Shown in pieces: positions 23,846 through 35,576 of a stretch of 64,000 nt of DNA (positions are counted from its first letter, which is position 1; every line of letters begins with the position of its first letter). The notes beneath the pieces were generated by a model, which made no database searches, was not told the origin of the DNA, and saw only the letters and a list, made by a program, of their open reading frames with translations. Made by a program: the position numbers and the translations under genes. The stretch lies in NCBI GenBank assembly GCA_039619475.1, contig CM077115.1:309890734-309954733 (forward strand), written 5' to 3'. The DNA comes from Icerya purchasi. Lineage: Eukaryota; Arthropoda; Insecta; Hemiptera; Monophlebidae.

Positions 23846-24415
23846 TCACCGTTGATTTATTGTTTTTTCGACTTTTAATTTACCGAATTCCAGTAGATCT
23901 GTTATTGAAATATTCGTTAGATAATACAGTTCTACATCATTACAGCGTTTGGTGCATTTCTGAAAATGATGACAAAAACTTTTTAAAAAGTTTACTTTAC
24001 ATTTCGGTAATTCTATAACATTCGGGAAAGTAATTACAAGTGCCGTGACAATAACCGCTAAGTGTAAATATGATACCAGTGAAATACGCTGAAATTTGGA
24101 AGTTGTCGACAGTGTTGTTTTAAAAGAACGTTGCTGATTGTGCAATTCCACTTCATGGCCGCTTCTGATAACAAGACGTTTCAAGAAGTTCGCAAACGAT
24201 TTTTGACATTCCGAACATTTATTTTTCCCTTTCTCGCTAGCAATGCTTGCACAGTTATATCGGATTCTTATTATATTCGAATCGGTTAAAACGTTTTTCA
24301 TATAGCAAACCCAGTCTGTTATTTTTATTAAATGAAAAGTTGACAAGTGCATCGTAACACTTGACAGTATTAAGTACCGTTTGACTATTTCTACGGTGAA
24401 AGCGAACGCTTGCAA
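23846..24415 (-). CDS. Unrecognised open frame, 189 codons
   Basis: This frame is long for such AT-rich DNA, but has no motif I know, no signal peptide and no clear flanking splice sites. It holds a CSECQKSF stretch that recalls half of a C2H2 finger, without the histidines at the right spacing. Hydrophobic and basic residues are mixed without pattern. I think chance is more likely than a gene. Confidence 0.12.
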   Translation of the reverse strand: MQAFAFTVEIVKRYLILSSVTMHLSTFHLIKITDWVCYMKNVLTDSNIIRIRYNCASIASEKGKNKCSECQKSFANFLKRLVIRSGHEVELHNQQRSFKTTLSTTSKFQRISLVSYLHLAVIVTALVITFPNVIELPKCKVNFLKSFCHHFQKCTKRCNDVELYYLTNISITDLLEFGKLKVEKTINQR

Positions 24416-25573
24416 TTGGTTGTAAAATAGAATAATGCGATTAGTGTCTCTCTCACGAGCTCAATCCGTACATGATATTCTGTAGAAATACATTGCGTCG
24501 CTTTAGCGAGTCGGAATAGTTTAAAAGTCGCTTTGTTACACACTTAACATTTTAACGCGCAGATATCTAACTACCTGTGCGTATGGAAGGCACATTTCTC
24601 CGAAAATACGATCTCTGCCGGTATCGACATATTTTTTTCTTTCTTGTATCCAATAATTTGATTTTTCCCCCTTTTTTTATTTTTTCATAATGAAAATTGC
24701 TGCTTTAATAACGTTTTGACGAATAATTATTTATTTTTTTCCTCTTTCGATTTGGAAGCAATATATTGTTTCAAAATGATTACCAGAATATTACTGAAGC
24801 TGCAGAATTTTAAATGATAAAAAAGTTATCATTAATGAAGTATAAGCGTTGCAGAGGTGCCAACGGTTGAATAAAACTTAATCTAAAATCCGATTCTGAA
24901 AAAATTGATTTTTGTTTGGCGTGTGTGTGTGTGTAATCATGTAAAGGGTAATTAAAATATTTTCTTGTATTTTAGCTTTGCATCGAAGCTAGTAACATTT
25001 TGAAATTTTAAAAAAAAACGTCTAGCCCGTCTCTGTTTTACTTTCTCAGAGAACGCGCGGGGCTGTTAATAAAAATGGTATTTTAAGTAACGAGAAATTA
25101 TTGCTAGTAAATAACGATAACAATTGAATGTAGATTGTAAAAATTTTAAAGTTACAATGGAATGACAGTAAAGTTCTCATTTGGCTATATTTAAAATATT
25201 TTTTCCTGTTTATGATTATACATATTTATTAGTTGACTCGTAAAGAAAATCAGTATTATTTCACATAAGCGACGTCCGGGTGATGATAATTTACCGTAAA
25301 AACGCGTTATTCAACTTAAACAATATGCGTGAAATGTAAATTCTATAACAATAATAATCGTATTCTTTAGCATATACAATATCTCGAAAGATAATTTATA
25401 GTATTATTTTTCGCTTAGATTTATTAATAGTTTATTTTGATATTTTCACTCGTCTTAATTCATCTCCTTACCGTATGTGTATTAACTTTTAATTTACAAG
25501 TTTTTGCGTTCGTATTCTAATTTTATGTAAAAATCTGTTCCGTTTTTAATCTATTTGGATAATTTTTTACACT

Positions 25574-25578
<5 letters not shown>

Positions 25579-25608
<30 letters not shown>
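25579..25608. repeat. (AT)n microsatellite
   Basis: Fifteen or so AT dinucleotides in intergenic DNA. Confidence 0.9.
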
Positions 25609-25611
<3 letters not shown>

Positions 25612-25855
25612 TATAGTCAATTTGTGGGCGTGCATTATTATCGAATTAAATCGTTATATTAATTCTCCCGTTATAATTACCGAATATCGAAGTATTCGAT
25701 GATGAATAGTAATTATGCTGCACTTATTATTGAAGTATTAATGTTATATTTCGAGCGTACTACTACTGTTAAAGTAGTGAGATTTTTCTCAGATTTTTTT
25801 ATGAGACATTTCCGTTTTTGATATTTCCACTTTTATTTATTTTTCTAATATATTT

Positions 25856-26290
25856 TTGTCTGTCTCGATCGATAAAATTTCTAGCGAACAGTTTAAAGCT
25901 CCATCGGGGCTATATTGCGTGTTTGTTTTTCTGTTCAACCCTTTCTTTCACTTTATTCTTGATTTCATAACTTTTCTTTGCCCTTTCGGCGCTACATTAT
26001 TTCTTCCTTATGTCGATTGCGTTTTAATCGTAGCCTCCTTTTTTTCATCTTGCTATCGCTTTTCACTTACAAACTCTGCCCTTGTTGCATCCCTCACGGT
26101 GTTATTCAGGAATGTAATTCTAATCGCATCCTTTTCGAATGTTTCGCTTTGTCGTCTGAGCGTTTCACTCTTTACTCGTAATTCCTTAAGTTTAATGTTC
26201 CTACTCCTTATCGTGCTATATCAGTTCTTTCATTGCATCGCCTTCTGTCCGTTTCTTCTCTTGGTTCCTTCATTATCACTATATAACTGA
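25856..26290 (+). pseudogene. LINE C-terminal remnant
   Basis: This pyrimidine-rich plus-strand stretch encodes, in the frame 25978-26181, a CNSNRILFECFALSSERF segment. The same pattern, CNFDRISFECSTFSAEQS, is encoded on the minus strand near 63060 in the LINE at the right edge. Such a C...HxLxxC-like segment closes ORF2 of Jockey/I/R1-type elements (usual form VxHILxxCPxYSxxR). The other frame (25856-26290) is only hydrophobic filler. It is a short, dead 3' piece. Confidence 0.5.
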
Positions 26291-26899
26291 TCAAACACTA
26301 GTTTAAATAAATAATCTATTATTATTTTTTTGTCGAGCATATACCCTTTGTCGGCGAGTCCGGGATAAAAAGACGTGTTTTATTTTTTCATTTTATCGGG
26401 AAATGTGAAATAATAATTTAAAAATATGTCGCAAGAAAGAAAAGGGAGAAAAAAAAGAGATAAAAAGTTACATTATTATTTTGGAACGTGGAAATAATTT
26501 AATATGACGGGAAATTAATAAAAATTGTTAATACGAAAATTTTTAGTAAGAGCGGTAGTATTCTTCGTAGATAGATTTGAAATTTAAAAAAAAAAACCAC
26601 AATTATGAAATTAGCTTTTGAAAGCGAATAAAAATCTGATTTTCGGTTGTAGTGGTTGGTCATTTTCACAATTAAAATTGTTTTAAATGTGGCTCGCCGT
26701 AATTCTGGATATTTAAATTTAACGATTGTAGTATAATTATTACTATGATTATTAATTATTTATATTGAAACTACTCGCTTAATTTTTAATTGAATGCGAG
26801 GCAATGGTCATATAAAAAGTAATTTGTGTCCTGTAAATTCATTCCACGAGTAACACTGTATGTGGTTCTAATACACCCCCCCCCTCATATATATACATA
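26291..26899. other. AT-rich spacer before mariner
   Basis: No gene seen. A C-run (about 26875-26884) and a short (TA)n stretch lie directly before the mariner insertion. Confidence 0.4.
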
Positions 26900-28217
26900 C
26901 ACCCTGTCAAGAAAGTATCGGGAATTGTCAATTTAAATCTCCCGGGTAATAACTAGGCAGATAATTTTTTTTTTCCAGGTTGGTACAACTGTTTTGTATT
27001 ATGATGCCTATTTTTAGCGCGATCTGTCAACCAGTGTGTTTACAGCAGCTGTTAAAATCAGTCGACCTTGAAGGTTTTGTCGAAGTTTTACAATGAGTGA
27101 AAATATTGAACAACGTACTTGTGTTAAATTCTGTGTTTCGAACGAAATTTCTTGTGCCGATACACTGAAAATGTTACAGAAGGCTTTTGGTGAATCTGCT
27201 TTATCAAAAACGCGGGTTTACGAGTGGTACAGAGCGTTCAAGGATGGTCGGGAGACGGTCGAAGACATGCCTCGCTCTGGACGGCCTTCAACGAGTGTGA
27301 CCGATGATAACGTCGATAAAATCAAGGAAATCGTTGCTGAAAATTGTCATGTGAGCTTGAGAGAGATGGCTCATGGATTGGGCATGTCACACGAGAGCGT
27401 ACGTACGATTGTGCACGAAAAATTGGGTATGCAACGCGTTGCGGCTCGGCTTGTTCCGAAAGACCTGAATTTCTTTCAAAAAAAGTACCGAGAACAGGTA
27501 GCTGCAGACATGCTGGATCGAGCCAATTTGGATCCTACCTTCTTGGAAAAGATAATTACTGGTGACGAGACATGGGTGTACGAGTACGACACGCTTACGA
27601 ACCAGCAATCGTCCGAATGGCGGCCAATTGGCGCGCCAAAGCCGAAAAAACCTCGCCAAAGCCGATCGAAAGTGAAGATCATGTTGATTGTTTTCTTCGA
27701 TATTCGAGGCGTGGTACACTATGAATATGTGCCAGCCGGACAGACAGTCACCAAAGAGTTTTACTTAAGTGTTTTGAGACGTTTGAGAGAGGCTATCCGT
27801 CGTAAACGTAACGATTTGTGGGTCGACAATTCTTGGATTCTCCATCACGATAATGCGCCGTCTCACAAAGCCATAATTGTGAATGAGTTTTTGGCCAAAC
27901 ACTCGGTAAATATCATCGAACAACCGCCGTATTCACCAGATTTAGCACCCTGCGACTTCTTCCTATTCTCAAAACTCAAATTTCCGCTACGGGGAATGCG
28001 CTTCGAATCGATTGATGACATCAAGACGAATGCGACGCGAGAGCTAAAGGCCATCCCGGAAACCGCCTATCAGAAGTGCTTTGCCGAGTGGAAAAAGCGT
28101 TGACATATGTGCATCGCTTCGAATGGATGTTATTTTGAAGGTGACAAAATAAATTTGGATGAAAATTAAAAATTGTTCGTTTTATTTAACAATTCCCGAT
28201 ACTTTCTTGACAGGGTG
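26900..28217 (+). mobile_element. Mariner transposon, full length
   Basis: The termini caccctgtcaagaaagtatc and its reverse complement match over about 29 bases (through cgggaattg). The element is flanked by TA on both sides (26898-26899 and 28218-28219), the expected mariner target duplication, and is 1318 bp long. The single transposase frame occupies most of it. The near-perfect ends and the nearly unbroken frame indicate a recent insertion. Confidence 0.96.
27093..28103 (+). CDS. Mariner transposase, late premature stop
   Basis: The 336-residue frame begins at ATG 27093. An N-terminal helix-turn-helix region (about 1-110, with SKTRVYEWYRAFKDGRE and ESVRTIVHEKLGM) binds the terminal repeats. 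RLVPKDL near residue 119 stands where mariners have WVPHEL. The catalytic triad is DD34D: D158 (TGDETW), D253 (HHDNAPSH) and D288 (SPDLAPCDFF). The frame ends at TGA 28101-28103 after AEWKKR, where family members continue with tryptophan. Reading on in the same frame gives a further 22 residues including CYFEGD, the usual mariner ending, before TAA. So one TGG-to-TGA change appears to have cut the tail. Whether the truncated enzyme works is not known. Confidence 0.95.
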   Translation: MSENIEQRTCVKFCVSNEISCADTLKMLQKAFGESALSKTRVYEWYRAFKDGRETVEDMPRSGRPSTSVTDDNVDKIKEIVAENCHVSLREMAHGLGMSHESVRTIVHEKLGMQRVAARLVPKDLNFFQKKYREQVAADMLDRANLDPTFLEKIITGDETWVYEYDTLTNQQSSEWRPIGAPKPKKPRQSRSKVKIMLIVFFDIRGVVHYEYVPAGQTVTKEFYLSVLRRLREAIRRKRNDLWVDNSWILHHDNAPSHKAIIVNEFLAKHSVNIIEQPPYSPDLAPCDFFLFSKLKFPLRGMRFESIDDIKTNATRELKAIPETAYQKCFAEWKKR

Positions 28218-30479
28218 TATATATATATATATATAAGCACATATATACATATACGCATAGACAATTAGATCCTTGTGCTGATAAATTTTAGAGTCTTGAA
28301 ATTTTTTATTTTATGTAAATTTAAATCGTTTTAGAATATAAAATACGCAATTAAAAAAATTTATTAATGAAATTAATAAAAACTACGGAATTTCACACTT
28401 ATCCGTTTTTGTAAAAAAAACGTTTATTCGAATGTACTTTCAATTCAGAATTGAACTATAAGGCTGCTGTTTTTCGTTTTTAACGTACATATCGAAATTA
28501 TCCCAAAAATTCGTTTCTTTTAAGTTATTGCTTTATCATGGTACATTTAAAATCCCGTAGAAATTGAAAAAACACACACGCAATCTGGAATTTTAACATT
28601 TTGGCTTCAAAATAAATTTTATTTATATTCCTGAATCGAATATCTTGGACTATATTCCGTCATTCGCAATTACAAATTTATTTGATCGCATAATTAAAAA
28701 TAAATAAAAATTCCAGACATTTATATTCGCGAAAACACCTATTTTCTCTCTGTATTCGCGTAGGCGGATAAATATTTATTTAAATTAGTTTCGTTATAGA
28801 AAATTACGTTATTTATATGTATTACTAGGGGTTATGCCATTCTCGTTTCGCATCGGTTTTCAATCTCGGCGTTAAAAAAAAAAAAACAAAAATACTGTAA
28901 AGAGTGACCACAATTTGTTGATAAGTAGATGCGCATGTAATAAATACACAAATTAACAAATCGGTAATAACTTTATTAGAAAAAAAAAAAGAAAAAAGAA
29001 GTCCATTACGATAACAGTCAATACGAACGATCTAGTAAAAATTGTTGATCAGAAAAAACTATTTTATTATTATATAGGGAGATATTTTTCGAGTGAATTT
29101 TATTTATAATTGGATTATGTAATCGAATAGTATTGATTTTATATTAAACATACGATTAAAGCTTTTTTACGAAATCGTGTTTTTTTAAATTACGTTATTA
29201 ACGCTTAATAATTCAACTATTAACTGTGGTTAAATGGTAAATTTCGGTCGTTGATTTATTGGTTTTTCGATTTTGCTTAACTTGTAATGAATTTCACTAC
29301 CTTTTTCATGTTCATTTCGTTATATCTGTTTCTACTGAAAAATGATATAAAGATTATTACTAATATCGGAGGTAACTTATAATTATTAAAAACAACATTA
29401 GCTATGACACTTTAACCGCTGTAGTGAAAAAAAAAAAAAAAGGTTAATGATTAAATTTAAAAATAAAAACCCGGCAAATTCAAAATATGGTAAGTTTGCT
29501 ATTAACTACTAAATCGGTATCTGGTTAATCAGGTTTACTAGTAGTTAAAAAATATTACAGCCCTAGCTTTAGATTAACTATTTAACGGCACCTTTACAGA
29601 AACATTTCGACTACAACAGAGCACATCAGAAGTAATTCAAATTCGCGCGTAATTTTTATTCAATCATCGTTAGTATTTTATTACTTTCATTTTAATATGT
29701 ATAAACTTTTTATTGAATGAATACGTTTTATTTTTCTTTCTTTCCATTAGAAATTGTAATTTGTATATTTTAAATGTCGGATTCCGTTTTTTATATACTT
29801 TAGGTATAACGTATTTTATTTAAAATTTTACACGACTATAAGACAATTTCTTATTCGTTCATTTATATACCTGCAACTTTAAATCATATTAGTTCGTTGT
29901 TAAATATTTGAATATTTGTTTTCTTTATACTACCATAAGTTTATTTTAATATATTTAGGGATCAGTAATAGACTTGGGCGGCAGTTTTGATTTTTCTAAA
30001 ATCCTCTTGAAAAACGGTAAAAGTGAATTTGTTAATTTCGAAATACGCAACAGTGGTGCCATATTTATGTAAATTTTTAAGTACTATAATCGGTAATTTG
30101 AATTTTCGAACAAATTTCCAGTAACGAGTTAATTCATTTTATGTAATATTTTTACAGACATTTAAAATATATATTTATATTTATAGAAATATAGAGTTCT
30201 ATTATATTAAATACGTTTCTTTTACTTCATACGTTTCTATGTAAGATGCAGGAGTGTATAATAATTAAGTACATAATTTCGGAAGCGATGATATTAATTC
30301 CAGAGTATAATATACATAAATTACAGTTTTTGAGGAATAGAAAGAGATCATTTATATATGAACTATTATTGCGCAGTAATTGGGATAGGTTTGAGGATAG
30401 ATTAAATTTTTGCCGGGATTCGGATAAATTATTGCAACTTGTTAGGATATGTCGGAGAGTAAGCTGAGAAGTGTTACGG
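28218..30479. other. AT-rich stretch, no gene seen
   Basis: Only short random frames and A/T runs are visible, for example at 28874-28886 and 29427-29441. A 73-codon frame at 30246-30467 has no known motif. Confidence 0.4.
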
Positions 30480-31270
30480 AAGGGGGGCAGGATGGAGGCG
30501 ATATGTTATTAAAAAGGTATGGCCGAGCCTTAATCTAGTTGAAATTATTTCTTCTTTTCGCGATTTTCGATCAGACGCCTCCCATTCTTTGATCTTTTCT
30601 TTTATGTCTCCGGGGTGGTTTATGGATGAGGTCGATCTCCTAATCTTATAATTTTCTCTTTATATACACGATCTTTAGATTATCTGTGGTTATTATGGTT
30701 TCGGTATTATTCGATCTTTTTGCTAGTTTATTTGCGATTTCGTTACCCTTTATTTCTTTATGACTCGGGATCTATACGAATCAAAAATATCCAATCCATT
30801 GGAAAGTAATTCTGCTATTATTATTTCTTGGATTCTCTGCACGATAGGATTGGTGTTGAAATATCAATCAGATATAAGGGCGCGCGAGCCAAGTTTGTTG
30901 GTATTGTAAACCGGTGTTCTGTACGTGTTCGCGATATTTCTTGCAATGCAAGGTATATTGCATAGAGTTCAGCAGTTTTAGCTGAGTTCCATGACGGTAG
31001 CTTTTCTTCAGCTTGCTTGTTGTGTTTGAAATGAAGAAATCCTCATGACCGCTATTTGCTGTTTTTAATCCATCGGTGTAGCAGTGTGTACTCTGTTTGG
31101 ATACCGCTCTAAAATACTGTTTAATCTCGACTACATGTCTACGGTACTTGCGAAGTTGTTTGATAACTTCAACAGCTCGTGGATGATTTGGATTGACGAC
31201 GGCATTGACCACGGTGCAGGACGTACGGCGATCTGGGGAAGTGAGCGGTATGTTTTTGGGGTATAGGAGA
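30480..31270 (-). pseudogene. LINE RNase H domain remnant
   Basis: On the minus strand, from 31212 downward, a frame carries HCYTDGLKT, the first RNase H motif of Jockey/I/R1 elements (IYTDGSKT). Further on, NPIVQRIQEI and LLSNGLDI lead to a stop, then IPSHKEIKGNEIANKLA near 30780-30725, the WIPSHxGIxGNExAD.LA motif in which the tryptophan codon is now TAG. IKEKIKEWEAS near 30600 fits the segment that follows. Frameshifts and stops show the copy is dead. Confidence 0.8.
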
Positions 31271-34200
31271 TTCGGATATTTTCCTCAAATTTTAATGCAA
31301 TGTGCTGTGATCACCCTTTTGGGTTGACTCGTATTTATTCCGATAATAGCCGTTAAATAGGTTTCCTGTTGGAAGTCTGGCGTATAGCTGCTGCGGCGAT
31401 TAATACCAATAACTGATGGTACGATTGGAAAAGAACAAGGTATGTGTCGCTTTAGACGATTCCGTAAGAAACGAGTTTAACGGTAGTAAACTCGAAATTT
31501 TTCGCTCGACTATAATTCATATACCTCTATTTTTATGCCTCTTGTTGAAACTGGATTCACATATGTATATGTATAGGAGTGTGCCTTGTTTCACGTTGTA
31601 AAAAAAAAAAAAAAAATACTCAATATAAATTAAGTATATATTTGATGGTAACAAAAGAAAATATCGAACTTAATCGAGTACCGTTACAATAACAGATGTA
31701 TTTGTATAAAACATATTTTTTCCTTAAATTTCGGTGGTTTCGTACACAACTGGATCATATCCATTAGATTTATTTTTTTTTCTTTCTTACTTTTTTAATC
31801 CACTAATTTAGTCATCTTCTCAGTATATAACATTTTCAGATTTCTGCTTGAAATAGCGTGAAAAAACCTGAAGACTGAAGACTGCGCTGCGAAAACCGTG
31901 TTCAGGTACCATACGCTCCGGAGTAATAATTGCCTGAAAAAATACGTAAATAGTAAAATTATGAACAGGTCTTATATTCATTTTTTTTTTTTTTTCATAC
32001 CACTGTTTAATTTCTTATTAAATTTCTTACAGTAGCTTGTTTTAGCGTGTTTTAAGCGATTATTTTTTGAGGTTTTTCGCGGCAATTTGCTCTGTATTAT
32101 AAATTCTTAGAAAAAAATCCACGATGCGGATGACAGAGTTCTAACTGGGATGTTACCTTCGATAGTATATTAAAGTTGGTCAGAAAAATTAAATTATCCG
32201 TGTTATTATCCTGTAAGTAAAGAAATGTTGAACCTGGAGCCTCCTTGTTATTCTTCGTAGAATTCCGATTTCGGAAAAATTACCATATAATACCATACTT
32301 TTTCTAGCCATCAATTCAAAGATAAAAGTATTTTGAATTTTCTTTCAAATTCATTTGTTTGCACTATTATTGCAGTAAAAGTTTATAGAATCATAAGATA
32401 TTGCGATATCGAGAACGATCGTTATCAATGAATAAATGAATACATTATATGCACGTAAGATCATTGGGCTCGAACTATTATATCTTTAATTTACATTTAT
32501 TTTTATTTGTCCACGATTTGTTCTGAAGACGAAGTGGGATGGGAGTATAGCTTTGCATTAAGATATAGGTAGTTTACTTTTGAGATAAAATTTCCTTCGC
32601 ACTTCCGTTTTATTTCCGAATTGTGTTATTAGTTTTTGAGTTTTTTCTATTGATGGTTGACATTTGTGAGAAAAATCTCTGGTTATTCGGGGGAAGAAAA
32701 GTAAAAAAAAAAAACAAACAAAAAAAAAAACAAAAAAAAAACTACCGAAATCTCTGAAAAGTGAAAAAAGACGACGTATAATGTGTCTATCAACAGTCAA
32801 TGGAAATTAGCCAAACAGTTCTTTTTTTTTAGAGGATCCTTTAATTATTAAGGTGCCCGTTCGTTTATGAATGAATTTACGAATACTTTAAATATCAAGT
32901 AAAATCATTTTTTTTTTTTCTTTTACATTTCACAATTTAAAAATTCTGATTGCGTTATTATAATTAAAATATCATTATTTAACGGATGTGATAAAAAGTG
33001 TGAGCGCATATTATTTATCGAAGAATTTCTTACATTTCTTACAACTCAAATAAAATATCCTAAACAAATCTGTTAGATGGTAATATTTCCGAGCAAATGT
33101 TAATTCTTTAACTGAGATTATCAGCGTTAGTAAAAAGACAGCGTTCTATTGTACAGTGCACTGTTTTACGGACGTCAAAGAGATAGTTAAATTTTGGTTT
33201 TTTAAAAATTAACTATAGACGCTGAAAGTTTCTATGAATTGAGCTATTGAAACAAAAAAGTTTAAAATAATAAAGAAAAAAAAAAACCGGATTGGAAAGT
33301 TATCTTAAAAAAAAAAAAAAAAAAAAAAATCATTGAACCAAACGAAGAATGGTTTTCGTGATTGTTAAAAGTTAATTAAACATTTATTTCCCACGTCAAA
33401 ACGATTCATAATACACTCTTAACCGAAACAGATTATGTTGTTCATCATTAGCGGGAGACAGTTAACGAATTAAAAACTGAAAAGAAGAATCGTATAAATA
33501 GTAATACACAGTGCTGCTCTAAAACAAAATAATGTATTAATTAAAAAATTGCGAATGCCGAGTAATCGACGTATGATCGCGGATGACGAGAAATTTTATA
33601 AACACATCGATTAGCCATTTTGGAAAAATCGTTTTTAATTGACTATGCCACTGTTACGTGCGGCACACTATTCAACCTTTTGTTATCTTATATAAAGTAA
33701 CGAGATAAATTCGTAGGGCATTATCATTTAACAAAAAAACGTAACAGAAAATAATTATGGGACAAAAAATGTAGTGTACTTCGGGCTAAGAATGATATAG
33801 TCATTAATGTATTCACATATAGTTTTTGCTCATATCCATATATGAATTAGTGTGATATAGATCTGCTTCAGATTCTGATTGCGCTTTCTGTGTTTCTCTT
33901 TATTAATATATTTCTTCGATTTTCTTTTGCAACCGAAAATAGATGAACACTTTATTTCTAATGTTAGATAATTCCATTATAGTACTACTGTAGTATTAAT
34001 AATTTTTATACATATAACGTTTCTGTTTTGATTTTTGTAAATTAAATTTTTTAAACATGTAATTTCATTTTTAGTAATATTCTTTGTTTTTATTCTCCTA
34101 CAAAACGTATTGTTGAGGTTTCTTACAGATTTCGAACGGTCAACACTAAGTTTATTTTTACAATATATTTCTTTTTGTTTCCAGCTGAAGATGGAAAATT

Positions 34201-35269
34201 CCTTAACACTTTCGTTCAGCGTTTGCTATAGAAATTCTTCTTAATAAGCGCCTATCCTTCTCCGAACGGAATTCCTGAAAATGCCTAGATATTCTGAAGG
34301 CTTTGTAATTAGGGCGTTGATCTTGTTATACTCTTTATGCGTTGAAAATCTATAATGTGTTGCTTCTTGTCTGCTGGGATAGGTGACAATGTTAATTATA
34401 AGTATTACGGTACTAGTTAGCAGTGAAAATGATGATCAGCACGGACTGGAAGTCTACAATCTGTTCTAAACTCGATTACTGATGCTTCCTGTTAGATAAT
34501 GTTTCTCACCCTGTCCTCTCCAAATGATATTTAGTCGTCCTGAATGTAGTATTTCGTTTATATTTTGGCATTTTGAAGTCCACCTTTATTCTTGCAGTCC
34601 GTTACAGAGGTCATGATGGTTCTCACCTATTTATCTTCAGGTTTTATTTAGTTTATCGCAACCTTATCGAACGTCTTTCTACCTATTTAAATAACCTTCG
34701 GAATGTAGTAAAAATGGCAGACTTAATTTATAACGATCGAATCACAATGTTCGACGATCCACTTTCAAAGGCAGCTTCCATTCGGTTTCAAATAACAAAA
34801 TCCCAGATCTAGCCTGGACAACGTAAATTATGGACAGAAGTAAATGAAATGAACGTGGCCATCGATGCGCTTTCTAAAGCTGTTGACGCACTAACCACGC
34901 AGATAGTAATTAAATTATCAGTTGCCAAATCAACCTGTGCTTGCACGCATATGAGGATGAAAAGAAAATATCACAATATCAACTTCGGTTCAGGTTTGCT
35001 GAAGTCAAAACTTTTTCAAAGACATCCACTTTACACATGGAAATTTTTAATCCAAAATTATAACTGGCTAATTCGGGAAATAAAGAAAGCAGAGCATGGC
35101 AGTTGTGTTTGCTCCGAAGCAACTCAAATCGCAGCAATTGTTTATCTAGAATCAGAATTTATTCTATGCGTTTCTAATACACTCTCAACTTTATTTTCGC
35201 TTCAACTAGGGATGTAAAAGAACTGCCTTGTAAATAATTATTTTTTACAACTCGCTATAGATGTACGTA
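31271..35269. other. AT-rich stretch, no gene supported
   Basis: Homopolymer runs are frequent (31601-31616, 32702-32741, 33308-33329). Two neighbouring plus-strand frames, 34573-34812 and 34849-35217 (79 and 122 codons), have more even composition than the background (for example MADLIYNDRITMFDDPLSK), but I cannot link them to any family. Confidence 0.35.
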
Positions 35270-35460
35270 AAGGGGGACTGATGTGAGTGTCTCGCTTCCT
35301 GAGAATTTATAAATGAAAAAATAAGTTAAAGTAGAAAACTGGTGAAAAATAAGATTGGTTCAGTTTAGTAAACAAACCTGTACAATGCAAAAATTTAAGG
35401 AAAATCAACTTTTTTTTTCTTTTTTTTTTTTTTTACAATTACTTCGTGAATAAACGGAAG
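35270..35460. repeat. Dispersed repeat shared with 17160-17320
   Basis: Second copy of the repeat, with the same ordered blocks (ctgagaatt, aactggtgaaa, aataagattggtt, tgtacaat, atcaact) and ending in a T-run. Confidence 0.6.
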
Positions 35461-35538
35461 AGTTGATTTGCGATGGAGATAAAATTATTTGTAACTAATT
35501 TCTCGTGTAACATTTTTTAAAGAAATAAAATACATAGC

Positions 35539-35540
<2 letters not shown>

Positions 35541-35576
<36 letters not shown>

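Larger units (their letters stand above)
19743..25855. other. SHOC2 3' side and long AT-rich intergenic stretch
   Basis: The first few hundred bases probably include the SHOC2 3' untranslated region. I see no further gene with recognisable motifs. The longest frame, 23846-24415 on the minus strand (189 codons), contains a CSECQKSF segment but matches no family known to me. Simple repeats lie at 22182-22228 ((TA)n then (CA)n) and 25579-25608 ((AT)n), and T-runs at about 20090 and 20636-20659. Confidence 0.4.

Noticed and set aside
27387..27719. Minus-strand frames within the mariner transposase
   Set aside because: Antisense to the clear DD34D transposase; no motif of their own.
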